Source of the DNA: a virus | Virus record (IMG/VR): IMGVR_UViG_3300023174_000033 | Span: 124,001 to 188,000 of that record | Length of the DNA stretch: 64,000 nucleotides | Reading direction: 5' to 3' (one strand) | Part shown: piece after piece, positions 51,917 through 59,426 of the stretch | How the letters are laid out: each line of letters opens with the position of its first letter | Numbering within the stretch: position 1 is the stretch's first letter | Program-made: the position numbers and the translations under genes | Notes under the pieces: generated by a model | What the model saw: only the letters and a program-made list of their open reading frames with translations | Databases searched by the model: none | What the model was told of the DNA's origin: nothing

Positions 51917-53249
51917 TCTCAACAGTTGAGGTTCTACCCTCTCTTTTCATTATTCCTAATATCATTGATTGGACTTGCTTATTAAAGTCTTTTGAATCTG
52001 GTGTTACATATTCATCTATTCTAACTCTAAGTCTATTATCATCTCTATATGTTTTAGATAACCATTCACCCCAAACAGATCTTAACCATTCATCACCCCC
52101 TTCAAAGTACTCTAGCCAATCTAAATTGAATTTCATCGTTAAGAATGGGTGTCCATCTTTCCAATAGTTTTTTACTACCTTGGTTTCTAGGTTGTCCTCT
52201 ATAACTTCTTCCAAAGCTCTGACTATTTTGTTTTGGAATTCATCTACATAAGCATCTACTTGCATATTACTATATAAATCCCTAATTTCATCAATAGTAT
52301 CTTCATCTATTTCATATAGTAATTTACCAATATTCTTTATTCCAACCTTTTGAATCCTTGAAATCAATTCTTCTTTGGAATTTATACCAACACCAACAAG
52401 AGTTTCATACTCATCTTCATCAACTTCTTTGATTTTTTCGAAGTCTGTCACTAGATAATCTACTAATAATTGAATAGTTTTTATGTTTAAATAATAATCA
52501 AACAGTGACTCAACATCTGGTCTATCTGCATAGTCCCAATATCTATCCCATAGTGATTCAAAACCATTATCATCAACTAATATATTGTAGTAATCATCTC
52601 TTGAGGAAACCAAATATCCAGCATATGTATCAGCTGGATATGTTACATAAGCCTGTTCCTTATCATCATAATAAACTTCCAATTTATCATCAAAATCGTG
52701 ATATTCAAATATCATCTTATCGGTTAGATAAAGTGACTTATACCAAATAAGATTTATATTAATAGTTGAAACACCAACTATATCATCTGGTTCTACTTCA
52801 TATTCAATACCACCCTTTATTGTTAATTTGTCCAACTGAAGCATACCATCATCATCAAATAGTTCTATTTTACCAAACTTTGGTTTTATTCTTTTTATGA
52901 ATGATGTTAAAACATATGTTAGGTTTTCATCTGATAGTTCATTTTTTCTTGTCCCACTCATTATCTTAGGACTTACTTCAACTCTAACACAAGGAGTTAA
53001 TTCCCTTTTATTCAAAACTTTTACTAAATTATAAGGTGTGTCTTCTGTTTGATCTATAAATGAAAATGTATAGTTTATTATATAACCACCTTCTTCTAAT
53101 TCAAAAAGTAAATCTTCTATTTCTTCAGGTGTGATTGGCCAGTAATTTTTATATTTCAATTCTGGCCGTTCATACATAGTTCCTTGGAAAAGGTCTAATT
53201 GTTTCTCTTTTAACAAAAAAGTTTTCCAATCAATTAGGTGTTTTGACAT
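51906..53249 (-). CDS. Unknown 447-aa protein with capsid-targeting-like tag
   Basis: Start taken as ATG 53249, 13 nt downstream of the previous gene's stop; the frame's earlier start at 53285 would overlap that gene. The N-terminus MSKHLIDWKTFLLKEKQL has the tag pattern W-x-x-F-L-x-K-E. The rest is rich in Asp/Tyr and beta-type segments (YKNYWPITPEEIEDLLFEL, then KGGIEYEVEPDDIVGV) and is very acidic, with no named domain. Likely operon partner of the gene at 53263-53895. Internal virion protein possible. Confidence 0.62.
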   Translation of the reverse strand: MSKHLIDWKTFLLKEKQLDLFQGTMYERPELKYKNYWPITPEEIEDLLFELEEGGYIINYTFSFIDQTEDTPYNLVKVLNKRELTPCVRVEVSPKIMSGTRKNELSDENLTYVLTSFIKRIKPKFGKIELFDDDGMLQLDKLTIKGGIEYEVEPDDIVGVSTININLIWYKSLYLTDKMIFEYHDFDDKLEVYYDDKEQAYVTYPADTYAGYLVSSRDDYYNILVDDNGFESLWDRYWDYADRPDVESLFDYYLNIKTIQLLVDYLVTDFEKIKEVDEDEYETLVGVGINSKEELISRIQKVGIKNIGKLLYEIDEDTIDEIRDLYSNMQVDAYVDEFQNKIVRALEEVIEDNLETKVVKNYWKDGHPFLTMKFNLDWLEYFEGGDEWLRSVWGEWLSKTYRDDNRLRVRIDEYVTPDSKDFNKQVQSMILGIMKREGRTSTVEITD

Positions 53250-53262
53250 AGAACATTTTTTT

Positions 53263-53895
53263 TTATTCGGAACTCCAAGAACCATCGCGACCAGATTTTT
53301 TCCAACCGGTTCTTCTTATTACCACTTGAAATTCATTCACTTCATATCTGTCTTTCCCTGATTCTAATTGATTGTAGAATCCATTTAGTCTTTCTGCCTT
53401 GGATAGTGTGGATTTTAGTGGGTTAACATTTAATCTTTTTACTCTTTCACCCAGTGATTTTGTGTATTTCACAAAACTATCAAGGGTATCATTGTCTTTA
53501 TACATTTTTATTTTATACTCATACTGACTACTGTAAACTATAAACGAATATCCATCATCAATGATATCTAAAAAAATATCTTCTATTTCAGCAATTTCGG
53601 GGAAAACACTCCTTTCTTCCCTTATCATTTTATAAACTTGAAATATTTTTTCTTTAAGTTCGGGACTTCCAGAATTTACAACACCATAGAGTTTTTGAGT
53701 GGCTGCTTTATACTCATCATATCCACTTTCATAAAAGTTAAATAAATTCTCAGTTTCTGAATTATTAAAAAAAAGGTCCGATATTGAGTTTGTTGGTTTT
53801 GAATCTTCTGAAAAATAATAAACAATTTCCATTGCCATTTCTTCCGTGAACCTACCATCCACTGATTCATTAAATGTATTCCACCCCTTTATCAT
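53263..53895 (-). CDS. Unknown 210-aa protein with capsid-targeting-like tag
   Basis: N-terminus MIKGWNTFNESVDGRF has the W-x-x-F-x-E tag form. The body is charged and Tyr/Ser-rich with a helical section and ends VVIRRTGWKKSGRDGSWSS. No domain recognised. A box one base off AATATATAA begins 13 nt upstream of the ATG. It lies upstream of the 53249 gene. Confidence 0.62.
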   Translation of the reverse strand: MIKGWNTFNESVDGRFTEEMAMEIVYYFSEDSKPTNSISDLFFNNSETENLFNFYESGYDEYKAATQKLYGVVNSGSPELKEKIFQVYKMIREERSVFPEIAEIEDIFLDIIDDGYSFIVYSSQYEYKIKMYKDNDTLDSFVKYTKSLGERVKRLNVNPLKSTLSKAERLNGFYNQLESGKDRYEVNEFQVVIRRTGWKKSGRDGSWSSE

Positions 53896-53899
53896 AAGG

Positions 53900-53908
53900 G
53901 TATATATT
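53900..53908 (-). promoter_or_regulatory. AATATATAC box (variant) for the 53895 gene
   Basis: Minus-strand AATATATAC, one base from the exact box, first base exactly 13 nt upstream of the ATG at 53895. Confidence 0.4.
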
Positions 53909-53946
53909 AAAGTTACAGATTTTTATTTTTAGAAAAAACGATACTA

Positions 53947-54393
53947 TCAAACATATGTTTCAAGAGAATCCCTCCCATCGAAAATAACCACCATAGAATC
54001 GTGCATACCAGCTTTGTCACTCACAGACTCCCCCTTAGTGTTTATTCCACTAAATTTCAATCTACCTCTGATGAATCTAATCTCGGTTTTGTTTGGGACT
54101 ATATGGTCATGAAATAATCTTGTAGATGTAGAGACCGGTAGGAGCATAACACAGAGTTTACCCTTTTTTGATTCCTCTATAGCTTTTATTACAAAAGACT
54201 CTTTTAATTTTTGTGAGTATGGTGGATTGATAAAGTTTCTTTCCTTCCATTCAACTTTCAAACCATCCCATTTTTCAATGTCATGATTTAGTGGACAAGG
54301 ATCAAAATTGAAATCAAATTCTTTATTCAAATCATTGTAGAATGATGAGGGAGTTCCCCAATCATCTTTATGATTAAGATTTCTATTCTTCAT
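53947..54393 (-). CDS. dam: DNA N6-adenine methyltransferase (Dam-type phage family)
   Basis: 148 residues of the phage Dam family: DWGTPSSFYNDL at 11-22, FDPCPLNHD at 30-38 and the catalytic NPPY at 56-59, followed by LPVSTSTRLFHDHI and 'IRFIRGRLKF' further on. It would methylate adenine in DNA using SAM, perhaps to shield the phage genome from restriction or mark replication stages. Target sequence unknown. Starts 5 nt after the SpeD stop, so co-transcribed. No promoter seen directly upstream. Confidence 0.88.
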   Translation of the reverse strand: MKNRNLNHKDDWGTPSSFYNDLNKEFDFNFDPCPLNHDIEKWDGLKVEWKERNFINPPYSQKLKESFVIKAIEESKKGKLCVMLLPVSTSTRLFHDHIVPNKTEIRFIRGRLKFSGINTKGESVSDKAGMHDSMVVIFDGRDSLETYV

Positions 54394-54398
54394 AAAAA

Positions 54399-54812
54399 TT
54401 ATATGTAAGAATCATCAAAAGTTAACTCGGTCGGAACTCTTGGAAAATTTTTTCCTCTTTGAATTAGATTTTTCTCAACTCTTTCAGGTTTGAATAATTC
54501 CAGGATATATTTCTCTGCTTTTTCCACATCAAATGGTTTACAAGAAAACATATCTATGAATGTATATCCCTTGTCTTCAAATGAATGAATTGATAGATGA
54601 CTTTCAGCAATTATAACGATTCCTGTGATTCCTCTGTCCTCAGGCACAAGACCTGAATATGGAAAAACATAAGGTTGAGTTATAGGTGTCATACCAATCA
54701 TTTCTGGTAATTCTTTCAATAGTTCAAAATGTAAATTATAATTACTGAGGATTTCTTTTGGACAACCAATTAAATCTAGGGTTAGATGTGGACCGAAAGC
54801 GTCATTATTCAT
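54399..54812 (-). CDS. speD: S-adenosylmethionine decarboxylase proenzyme
   Basis: 137 residues. The self-cleavage site is AESHLSIHS with Glu70-Ser71, where Ser71 becomes the pyruvoyl group; His76 and the Cys91 in DMFSCKPFD are the other catalytic positions. This is the bacterial single-chain-precursor type. It makes decarboxylated SAM, the aminopropyl donor for spermidine synthesis, and no spermidine synthase (SpeE) is visible in the window. Phage SpeD copies are known. It runs with dam on the minus strand. The DHS-family gene at 37982 shares the polyamine theme. Confidence 0.92.
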   Translation of the reverse strand: MNNDAFGPHLTLDLIGCPKEILSNYNLHFELLKELPEMIGMTPITQPYVFPYSGLVPEDRGITGIVIIAESHLSIHSFEDKGYTFIDMFSCKPFDVEKAEKYILELFKPERVEKNLIQRGKNFPRVPTELTFDDSYI

Positions 54813-54873
54813 TTTTTAATACTTTATTTTTTTTTTTAAAAAAGTATATATTCATTATTAAGTTTCTATTTGA

Positions 54874-54882
54874 AATATATAA
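54874..54882 (+). promoter_or_regulatory. AATATATAA box for the 54889 gene
   Basis: Exact AATATATAA, first base 15 nt upstream of ATG 54889 (same as at 49284) and 9 nt upstream of ATG 54883. If the box is a promoter, the first ATG would be upstream of the transcript start. Confidence 0.42.
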
Positions 54883-54888
54883 ATGGTA

Positions 54889-55440
54889 ATGAAAAGAATT
54901 TTTACCACCCTCAATGAATATGCCTCCTCACAAGAGTATGATAGGTTATTGCAAGTCCGTATGGATAAGATTTTTGATACTATCGAGGAATATAAGACAA
55001 AACATAAGATGAAAATTGAAGTTAGTGATGTAAACTTTGATGCCTATACAGATTTTTCAAAAAAACATTTATTAGAGATAAATGATTTTATTTCTAGTAT
55101 TAATAAAGAGGGTAAGATTTGGCACTGTGATTTCCCCACTTTTTGGGTAAGTAAAATGGATGATTTGGGAGAGGGTCCACAGATCGATGAATTAGAAATA
55201 GAACAGATTCCAATTAGTATTGAGTATAAATATACTCACGTATATTATCCATTTGATCATAAGAAACGTGGATTTGACTATGAGTTAGAGGATAGGTACA
55301 AAGTAACATATAAGGGGTCTACAGATGAATGGTCAAGTGAAGAGTTACTAGAATTGATGAGGGATGGGGCATTTCATTCTGAGTATGGCATTATGGGATT
55401 AACACCGGAAGATGTTAAGAGATGCATTGATAGGATATAA
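54889..55440 (+). CDS. Unknown 183-aa protein with capsid-targeting-like tag
   Basis: Start set at ATG 54889; a second in-frame ATG at 54883 gives two extra residues. N-terminus MKRIFTTLNEYASSQEYD has the F-x-x-L-N-E-Y tag form, close to T4's MKTYQEFI. The protein is charged and helical, with an acidic stretch (DDLGEGPQIDELEIEQ). A region around 110-150 is Tyr/Lys-rich. No domain recognised. Possible internal virion protein. Confidence 0.6.
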   Translation: MKRIFTTLNEYASSQEYDRLLQVRMDKIFDTIEEYKTKHKMKIEVSDVNFDAYTDFSKKHLLEINDFISSINKEGKIWHCDFPTFWVSKMDDLGEGPQIDELEIEQIPISIEYKYTHVYYPFDHKKRGFDYELEDRYKVTYKGSTDEWSSEELLELMRDGAFHSEYGIMGLTPEDVKRCIDRI

Positions 55441-55452
55441 TTTTTTAATAAA

Positions 55453-56049
55453 TTAGTGCCAATCTTTGAATTCTATACCTAATTCCTCAATTTTAGAAAC
55501 CAATTCTGCTTTCAAATTACCATAATGTGGTGGGAAGTAATGTGGATGAAACTCAACAAATAATTTTTTTATTTTCCTAATCTGGTTAGTTTCAATTAAA
55601 TGTTCCAGTACTGCGAATTCACTACCCTCAATATCCATTTTGCAAATTATATTTGAATCGTCTGGTAAATTTTTCAAAAATTCTGAAAAATTTAAACTTT
55701 CTATCTTTATTGGTTCAACGATACCACATCTTTCCAAATATTGATTTTTCATATCATCAATAACAATTGATGAAGCGTGACCATCAACATTTGATACTCC
55801 ATCTGTGGGTGAATTTGACATACTCTTCACATGATTTTCTTGTTTGAAAAAAACATAACCGTCTTCAATCCAAACAGCTTTCTCAATTGGTGTTATGTTT
55901 GGATGATTTTTAGTACGTTCTACAATCATACATGCCGGATTCGCTTCAAATGAGTAAATATGATAGGTATCGTCAATAATCCCCATACTCAAAAATTGAT
56001 TAATTCCCTCTCCTAGATGAAATCCACAGTCTAGAAATATATTTTGCAT
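55453..56049 (-). CDS. FkbM-family methyltransferase (second copy)
   Basis: 198 residues. SAM-binding FLDCGFHLGEGINQFL at about 5-20, IYSFEANPAC near 31-40 (acid binding the ribose), and the FkbM mark CKMDIEGSEFAVLEHL near 145-160, which is the usual DxEGxE form. Different from the copy at 8584 in sequence. Probably modifies a glycan or a hydroxyl group with a methyl. No adjacent glycosyltransferase; several lie elsewhere in the window. Confidence 0.84.
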   Translation of the reverse strand: MQNIFLDCGFHLGEGINQFLSMGIIDDTYHIYSFEANPACMIVERTKNHPNITPIEKAVWIEDGYVFFKQENHVKSMSNSPTDGVSNVDGHASSIVIDDMKNQYLERCGIVEPIKIESLNFSEFLKNLPDDSNIICKMDIEGSEFAVLEHLIETNQIRKIKKLFVEFHPHYFPPHYGNLKAELVSKIEELGIEFKDWH

Positions 56050-56114
56050 TTAATTTATATTAATTTTGATATTTATAATTCGGAAAAACATTAAAGTTTT
56101 TTTTTGTAAATTAT

Positions 56115-56145
56115 TTTGAATTCTAAAAACATTCCATTATCTTTG
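56115..56145 (+). promoter_or_regulatory. Bacteroidota-type promoter for the second peptidase gene
   Basis: TTTG at 56115-56118, 19-nt spacer, TATCTTTG at 56138-56145. The ATG at 56185 lies 39 nt downstream, so a normal leader is present. Confidence 0.55.
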
Positions 56146-56184
56146 TATTAAGAATTATAACGCACTTTTTAAAAAAACTATTTA

Positions 56185-57360
56185 ATGGATATAAGAAAAA
56201 AATTCCTAAAATTAACAAAACGTACTTACCCTTATGGAACAGAAACTCAACTGGTTTCTTTTTTGCCACAAGGATATTTCATGGACAAACATGGTAATTA
56301 CTATTATAAAATTGGTGAATCCAAGACAGCTTTCACTTGTCACCTAGATACCGCATGTAAAACACAAGTCACTGTAAATCATAAGATTGACAAGAATATA
56401 ATTTCTACTGATGGGAAATCAATCCTTGGAGCTGATGATAAAGCTGGTATGACAGTACTACTTTACATGATAGAGAAAAACATTCCTGGTCTTTACTGTT
56501 TCTTTATCGGAGAAGAAGTTGGGTGTATTGGATCTGGTAAAGCTTGTTATGACTACGAATTCACCAATTATGACCGTATGGTTTCTTTTGACCGAAGGGG
56601 TACAGAGTCAATAATCACCTTCCAATCATCAAAAAGATGTTGCTCTGATGAATTCGCTAACGAATTGGCAAATAGATTGAATAAGCATGGACTAACTATG
56701 AGGTCGGATAACACAGGTGTCTACACTGATTCTGCTGAATTCATTGATGCTATACCAGAGTGTACAAATATTTCAGTTGGTTATTACCGAGAACACACAA
56801 ACTTTGAGCATCAAGATATTGACCACTTGATTAAACTTTGTATAGCTGTTGCCAAAATTGATTGGGAAACACTTCCAGTTCAGAGAGATAAGACAAAGGT
56901 TGAATATAAGTCCTATTCATATAGTTCTTATAGTAACAAAGGATTTTCGTCTTACGATTATGATTCAAAAAAATACGGAAATGAAGCTGGATTTAGCACT
57001 TATGACTCTTGGTCAGGTTGGGACAAGTCTCCATCAAGGAGGAAAAAATATAAGAAAGAGTATGGTTACTATGACGATTTCTACTTTGAAGATGAAGAGA
57101 AGTATGACAAATATAGTTATGACCTAGATACTGGAGAAGAAAAAGTCGGAAGGTCTTACTATAACAGTATTGATAACGATATAACAGATTCTCGTAGCAA
57201 TCCTTATGTCAATAAATATTCCTCTTTAAGAGAAATGGTTTATGATGATAGACTGACCGATGCTGAAGTTCTTACTCTAAAAGATCAATACTTTGATTTG
57301 ACCGATAGAGAACAATTGGAAACTTATATTGATTTGAGAAATCAAGCGGCTTCCCTATAA
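56185..57360 (+). CDS. M20/M42-like zinc peptidase (copy 2)
   Basis: 391 residues, paralogue of the 43712 gene across the first 240 residues: CHLDTA (His53/Asp55), ILGADDKAG, GEEVGCIGS, FDRRGTES, RCCSDEF and YTDSAEF in the same order. It adds a low-complexity linker rich in Tyr, Ser and Lys at about 245-320 (SYSYSSYSNKGFSSYDYDS and YGYYDDFYFEDEEKYD) and a C-terminal charged end. The peptidase function rests on the motif set; substrates are unknown. Host-type promoter 39 nt upstream. Convergent 19-nt overlap with the 72-residue gene. Confidence 0.83.
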   Translation: MDIRKKFLKLTKRTYPYGTETQLVSFLPQGYFMDKHGNYYYKIGESKTAFTCHLDTACKTQVTVNHKIDKNIISTDGKSILGADDKAGMTVLLYMIEKNIPGLYCFFIGEEVGCIGSGKACYDYEFTNYDRMVSFDRRGTESIITFQSSKRCCSDEFANELANRLNKHGLTMRSDNTGVYTDSAEFIDAIPECTNISVGYYREHTNFEHQDIDHLIKLCIAVAKIDWETLPVQRDKTKVEYKSYSYSSYSNKGFSSYDYDSKKYGNEAGFSTYDSWSGWDKSPSRRKKYKKEYGYYDDFYFEDEEKYDKYSYDLDTGEEKVGRSYYNSIDNDITDSRSNPYVNKYSSLREMVYDDRLTDAEVLTLKDQYFDLTDREQLETYIDLRNQAASL

Positions 57361-57560
57361 GGACAAATAATTTCTGAAGATTTTATTTTTTCATCAGGAG
57401 CATTTTGTATCTTTGACTCTGGTATGTTGTGGCTAATTAATAATTTGCTACCCTTTTTTTCAACAATTTGTACTGGTGTGACCATGTTGTTATACCAGTA
57501 TTCTATTAAAACCTTATCACCGATATTAAAATAATTTTTGTACTCTAAAATAAATTTCAT
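57342..57560 (-). CDS. Hypothetical protein, 72 aa
   Basis: Small protein starting MKFILEYKNYFNIGDKVLIEYWYNN, a likely SH3-like small beta barrel (basic turn after YFNIGDKVLI). No named family. The first base of an exact AATATATAA box lies 13 nt upstream of the ATG. Overlaps the convergent peptidase gene by 19 nt. Confidence 0.55.
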   Translation of the reverse strand: MKFILEYKNYFNIGDKVLIEYWYNNMVTPVQIVEKKGSKLLISHNIPESKIQNAPDEKIKSSEIICPYREAA

Positions 57561-57564
57561 ACTT

Positions 57565-57573
57565 TTATATATT
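57565..57573 (-). promoter_or_regulatory. AATATATAA box for the 57560 gene
   Basis: Exact minus-strand AATATATAA, first base 13 nt upstream of the ATG at 57560. The region (57561-57577) is also the only space before the divergent gene at 57578. Confidence 0.42.
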
Positions 57574-57577
57574 AATT

Positions 57578-58561
57578 ATGAGAAAAGCAATTCAGATAAC
57601 AAGGAACCTTTCAGTTGATCAAGAGTTTTTTCAATTTTTATTGAATAATTCATGTTTTATTTCTAATATCTTTATCAATCTAGAATTTGAAAATGAGATA
57701 AATTTCATTGCACCAACGGATGATATAGATAGGATTTCATATCTACCCTCTTCTAAATTTGTTAATAATGAAGATTTTGACCCCTTCGGTAAAGGTGTTG
57801 GTAGGGTAAATTTGAAGATTGGTAGATTCTTAAATAAATTCATTCCAAAAGAAATCATGGAAAAATTTAATATAACAAAATCCGATGTTGAATCTTTTGT
57901 TAATTTATACAAATCCTGGTTTGATAAAAGTAACTTTTGCTTTAAAGTAGTTAGTGGTGAAGAAATTAGAAAGTGGTACGATGAAGAAAACTACTTCAAA
58001 CCAAATGGTTTGGCCATCGGCACACTTTGGAACTCATGTATGCGTTATAAAAAACGTTTGAAGTTTCTTGATTTGTATTGCGAAAATCCAAATATTAAAA
58101 TGTTAGTAATGATTCAAGGAGAAGGTGATGATGCCAAGGTAAGAGCTAGATCTTTACTCTGGGAAAATGTAAATTTAATAAAAGATTTTTCACAAACACT
58201 TCCTGAAAATATAAAAATAATGGATAGAATTTATTCAGTATTTGATTCTGACGTTATAACTTTTAAAAAGTGGGCGAATGAAAATGGGTATATCCCAAAA
58301 TTTGAACAAAATGCGAAATCACACCAGTTCTTTGATATAAAGGGAGAAGTTGTGAGACTCGGGTGCTCGGTTAAATTGGAAAAAACAAAATTCAATAATT
58401 ATCCCTACCTTGACACATTCCCTTTCTTTTCTTGGTATGATGGTGTTCTTTGTAACGACGAATACAATTTCAACTGGGAGTATAAACTTGTGCAAGCGGA
58501 TGGTACCTTGGAAAGACAAGAGCAAGAGGAGGATAATTATGAAGAGAATAATGACTGGTAA
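57578..58561 (+). CDS. Conserved-looking phage protein of unknown function, 327 aa
   Basis: Not assigned. Visible landmarks resemble a pattern I associate with conserved T4-like phage proteins: TLWNSCMRYKKRLKFL at about 149-164, a KVRARSLLW segment near 187-195, KIMDRIYSVF near 210-219 and a FKKWANENGYIP stretch near 227-238. It ends with an acidic tail. The short spacing of Cys/Arg and Arg/Leu/Trp blocks suggests an enzyme-like core, but I cannot name a reaction. Convergent with phoH, 2 nt apart. Confidence 0.63.
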   Translation: MRKAIQITRNLSVDQEFFQFLLNNSCFISNIFINLEFENEINFIAPTDDIDRISYLPSSKFVNNEDFDPFGKGVGRVNLKIGRFLNKFIPKEIMEKFNITKSDVESFVNLYKSWFDKSNFCFKVVSGEEIRKWYDEENYFKPNGLAIGTLWNSCMRYKKRLKFLDLYCENPNIKMLVMIQGEGDDAKVRARSLLWENVNLIKDFSQTLPENIKIMDRIYSVFDSDVITFKKWANENGYIPKFEQNAKSHQFFDIKGEVVRLGCSVKLEKTKFNNYPYLDTFPFFSWYDGVLCNDEYNFNWEYKLVQADGTLERQEQEEDNYEENNDW

Positions 58562-58563
58562 TC

Positions 58564-59343
58564 TTAATTAGTCCTATATCTTTTCATTATTTCTATTAGA
58601 AATGGATCTCTAACGATTTCATCATCGGTGAATTCTATAAAACCTATTCCTGGCAGTCCTTCTAGTCTGTCAATAGCATCTTCTAGTCCACATTTCTCGC
58701 CTTTCATAAGTTTAAGGTCAATTTGGTCGGTATCTCCTAGAATAACAAGTTTTGAGTTCTCACCCATACGAGAAATGAAAGTTTTCATTTCAGTTACTGT
58801 GCAGTTCTGACTTTCATCAAAAATACAAAATGATCCAACAGATTGACCATCTGATGTATATTGCCCAAAAGTAGAACCCCTCAAAAAGTTAAGTATGGTT
58901 TCCTTTATGAATCCATTGTCCTTTAAATATTTGGTTTGATAACTACCAACAAGCTTTATCAAATTATCATAAAAGTGTGTGTAGTAAGCTAAAGTTTTTT
59001 CATTTATATCACCTGGTAAGGCACCAAGTCCTCTTTGTGATGTAATCTCAACAATTGGCTTTGTTAATATTATTTGACCAATATTCATATCTTTATTTTT
59101 AAGACATTCCAAACCAGCCATTAGGGATATCAAAGTTTTTCCGGTACCGGCACTGCCACGGACAAATGTTATCCGATTGTTCAAAATTGTATCAAAAAGC
59201 TCCTTTTGCTTTTTATTTTTGAATTTGCAATTAATTTTATATTGAAATGTGCGGAGTTGGTCTTTTAGATAGTTGTCCATCTCCTGCATTTCCTGCATCT
59301 CTTGTTCAATTGTTTTTTTAGCCCTTGGTTTAATTTTTGGCAT
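58564..59343 (-). CDS. phoH: PhoH-family P-loop ATPase
   Basis: 259 residues. Walker A GSAGTGKT at 63-70, Walker B FCIFDESQN near 170-178, and later motifs LVILGDTDQIDL and EIVRDPFLIEIMKRYR fit PhoH. N-terminus is a Lys/Arg-rich run followed by tandem Gln-Glu-Met repeats (residues 15-23). PhoH is found in many phages, with suggested roles in RNA metabolism or phosphate stress; the exact role is unclear. No promoter match seen close upstream. Confidence 0.9.
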   Translation of the reverse strand: MPKIKPRAKKTIEQEMQEMQEMDNYLKDQLRTFQYKINCKFKNKKQKELFDTILNNRITFVRGSAGTGKTLISLMAGLECLKNKDMNIGQIILTKPIVEITSQRGLGALPGDINEKTLAYYTHFYDNLIKLVGSYQTKYLKDNGFIKETILNFLRGSTFGQYTSDGQSVGSFCIFDESQNCTVTEMKTFISRMGENSKLVILGDTDQIDLKLMKGEKCGLEDAIDRLEGLPGIGFIEFTDDEIVRDPFLIEIMKRYRTN

Positions 59344-59400
59344 TTTTTTAAGGTTTTTTTATTATATATTCCCAAGTTCTTTATCCGAGAAGGGTGTTTT

Positions 59401-59409
59401 AATATATAA
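59401..59409 (+). promoter_or_regulatory. AATATATAA box for the 59427-59649 gene pair
   Basis: Exact AATATATAA, first base 26 nt upstream of the ATG at 59427. The giant gene at 59649 follows, so it may be the promoter for both. Confidence 0.38.
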
Positions 59410-59426
59410 ACAAAGAATTACATTCA

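Noticed and set aside
54817-54850. T/A-run inverted repeat between speD and the 54889 gene
   Set aside because: It is mostly homopolymer, and the genes diverge, so a terminator is not expected; treated as AT-rich spacer.
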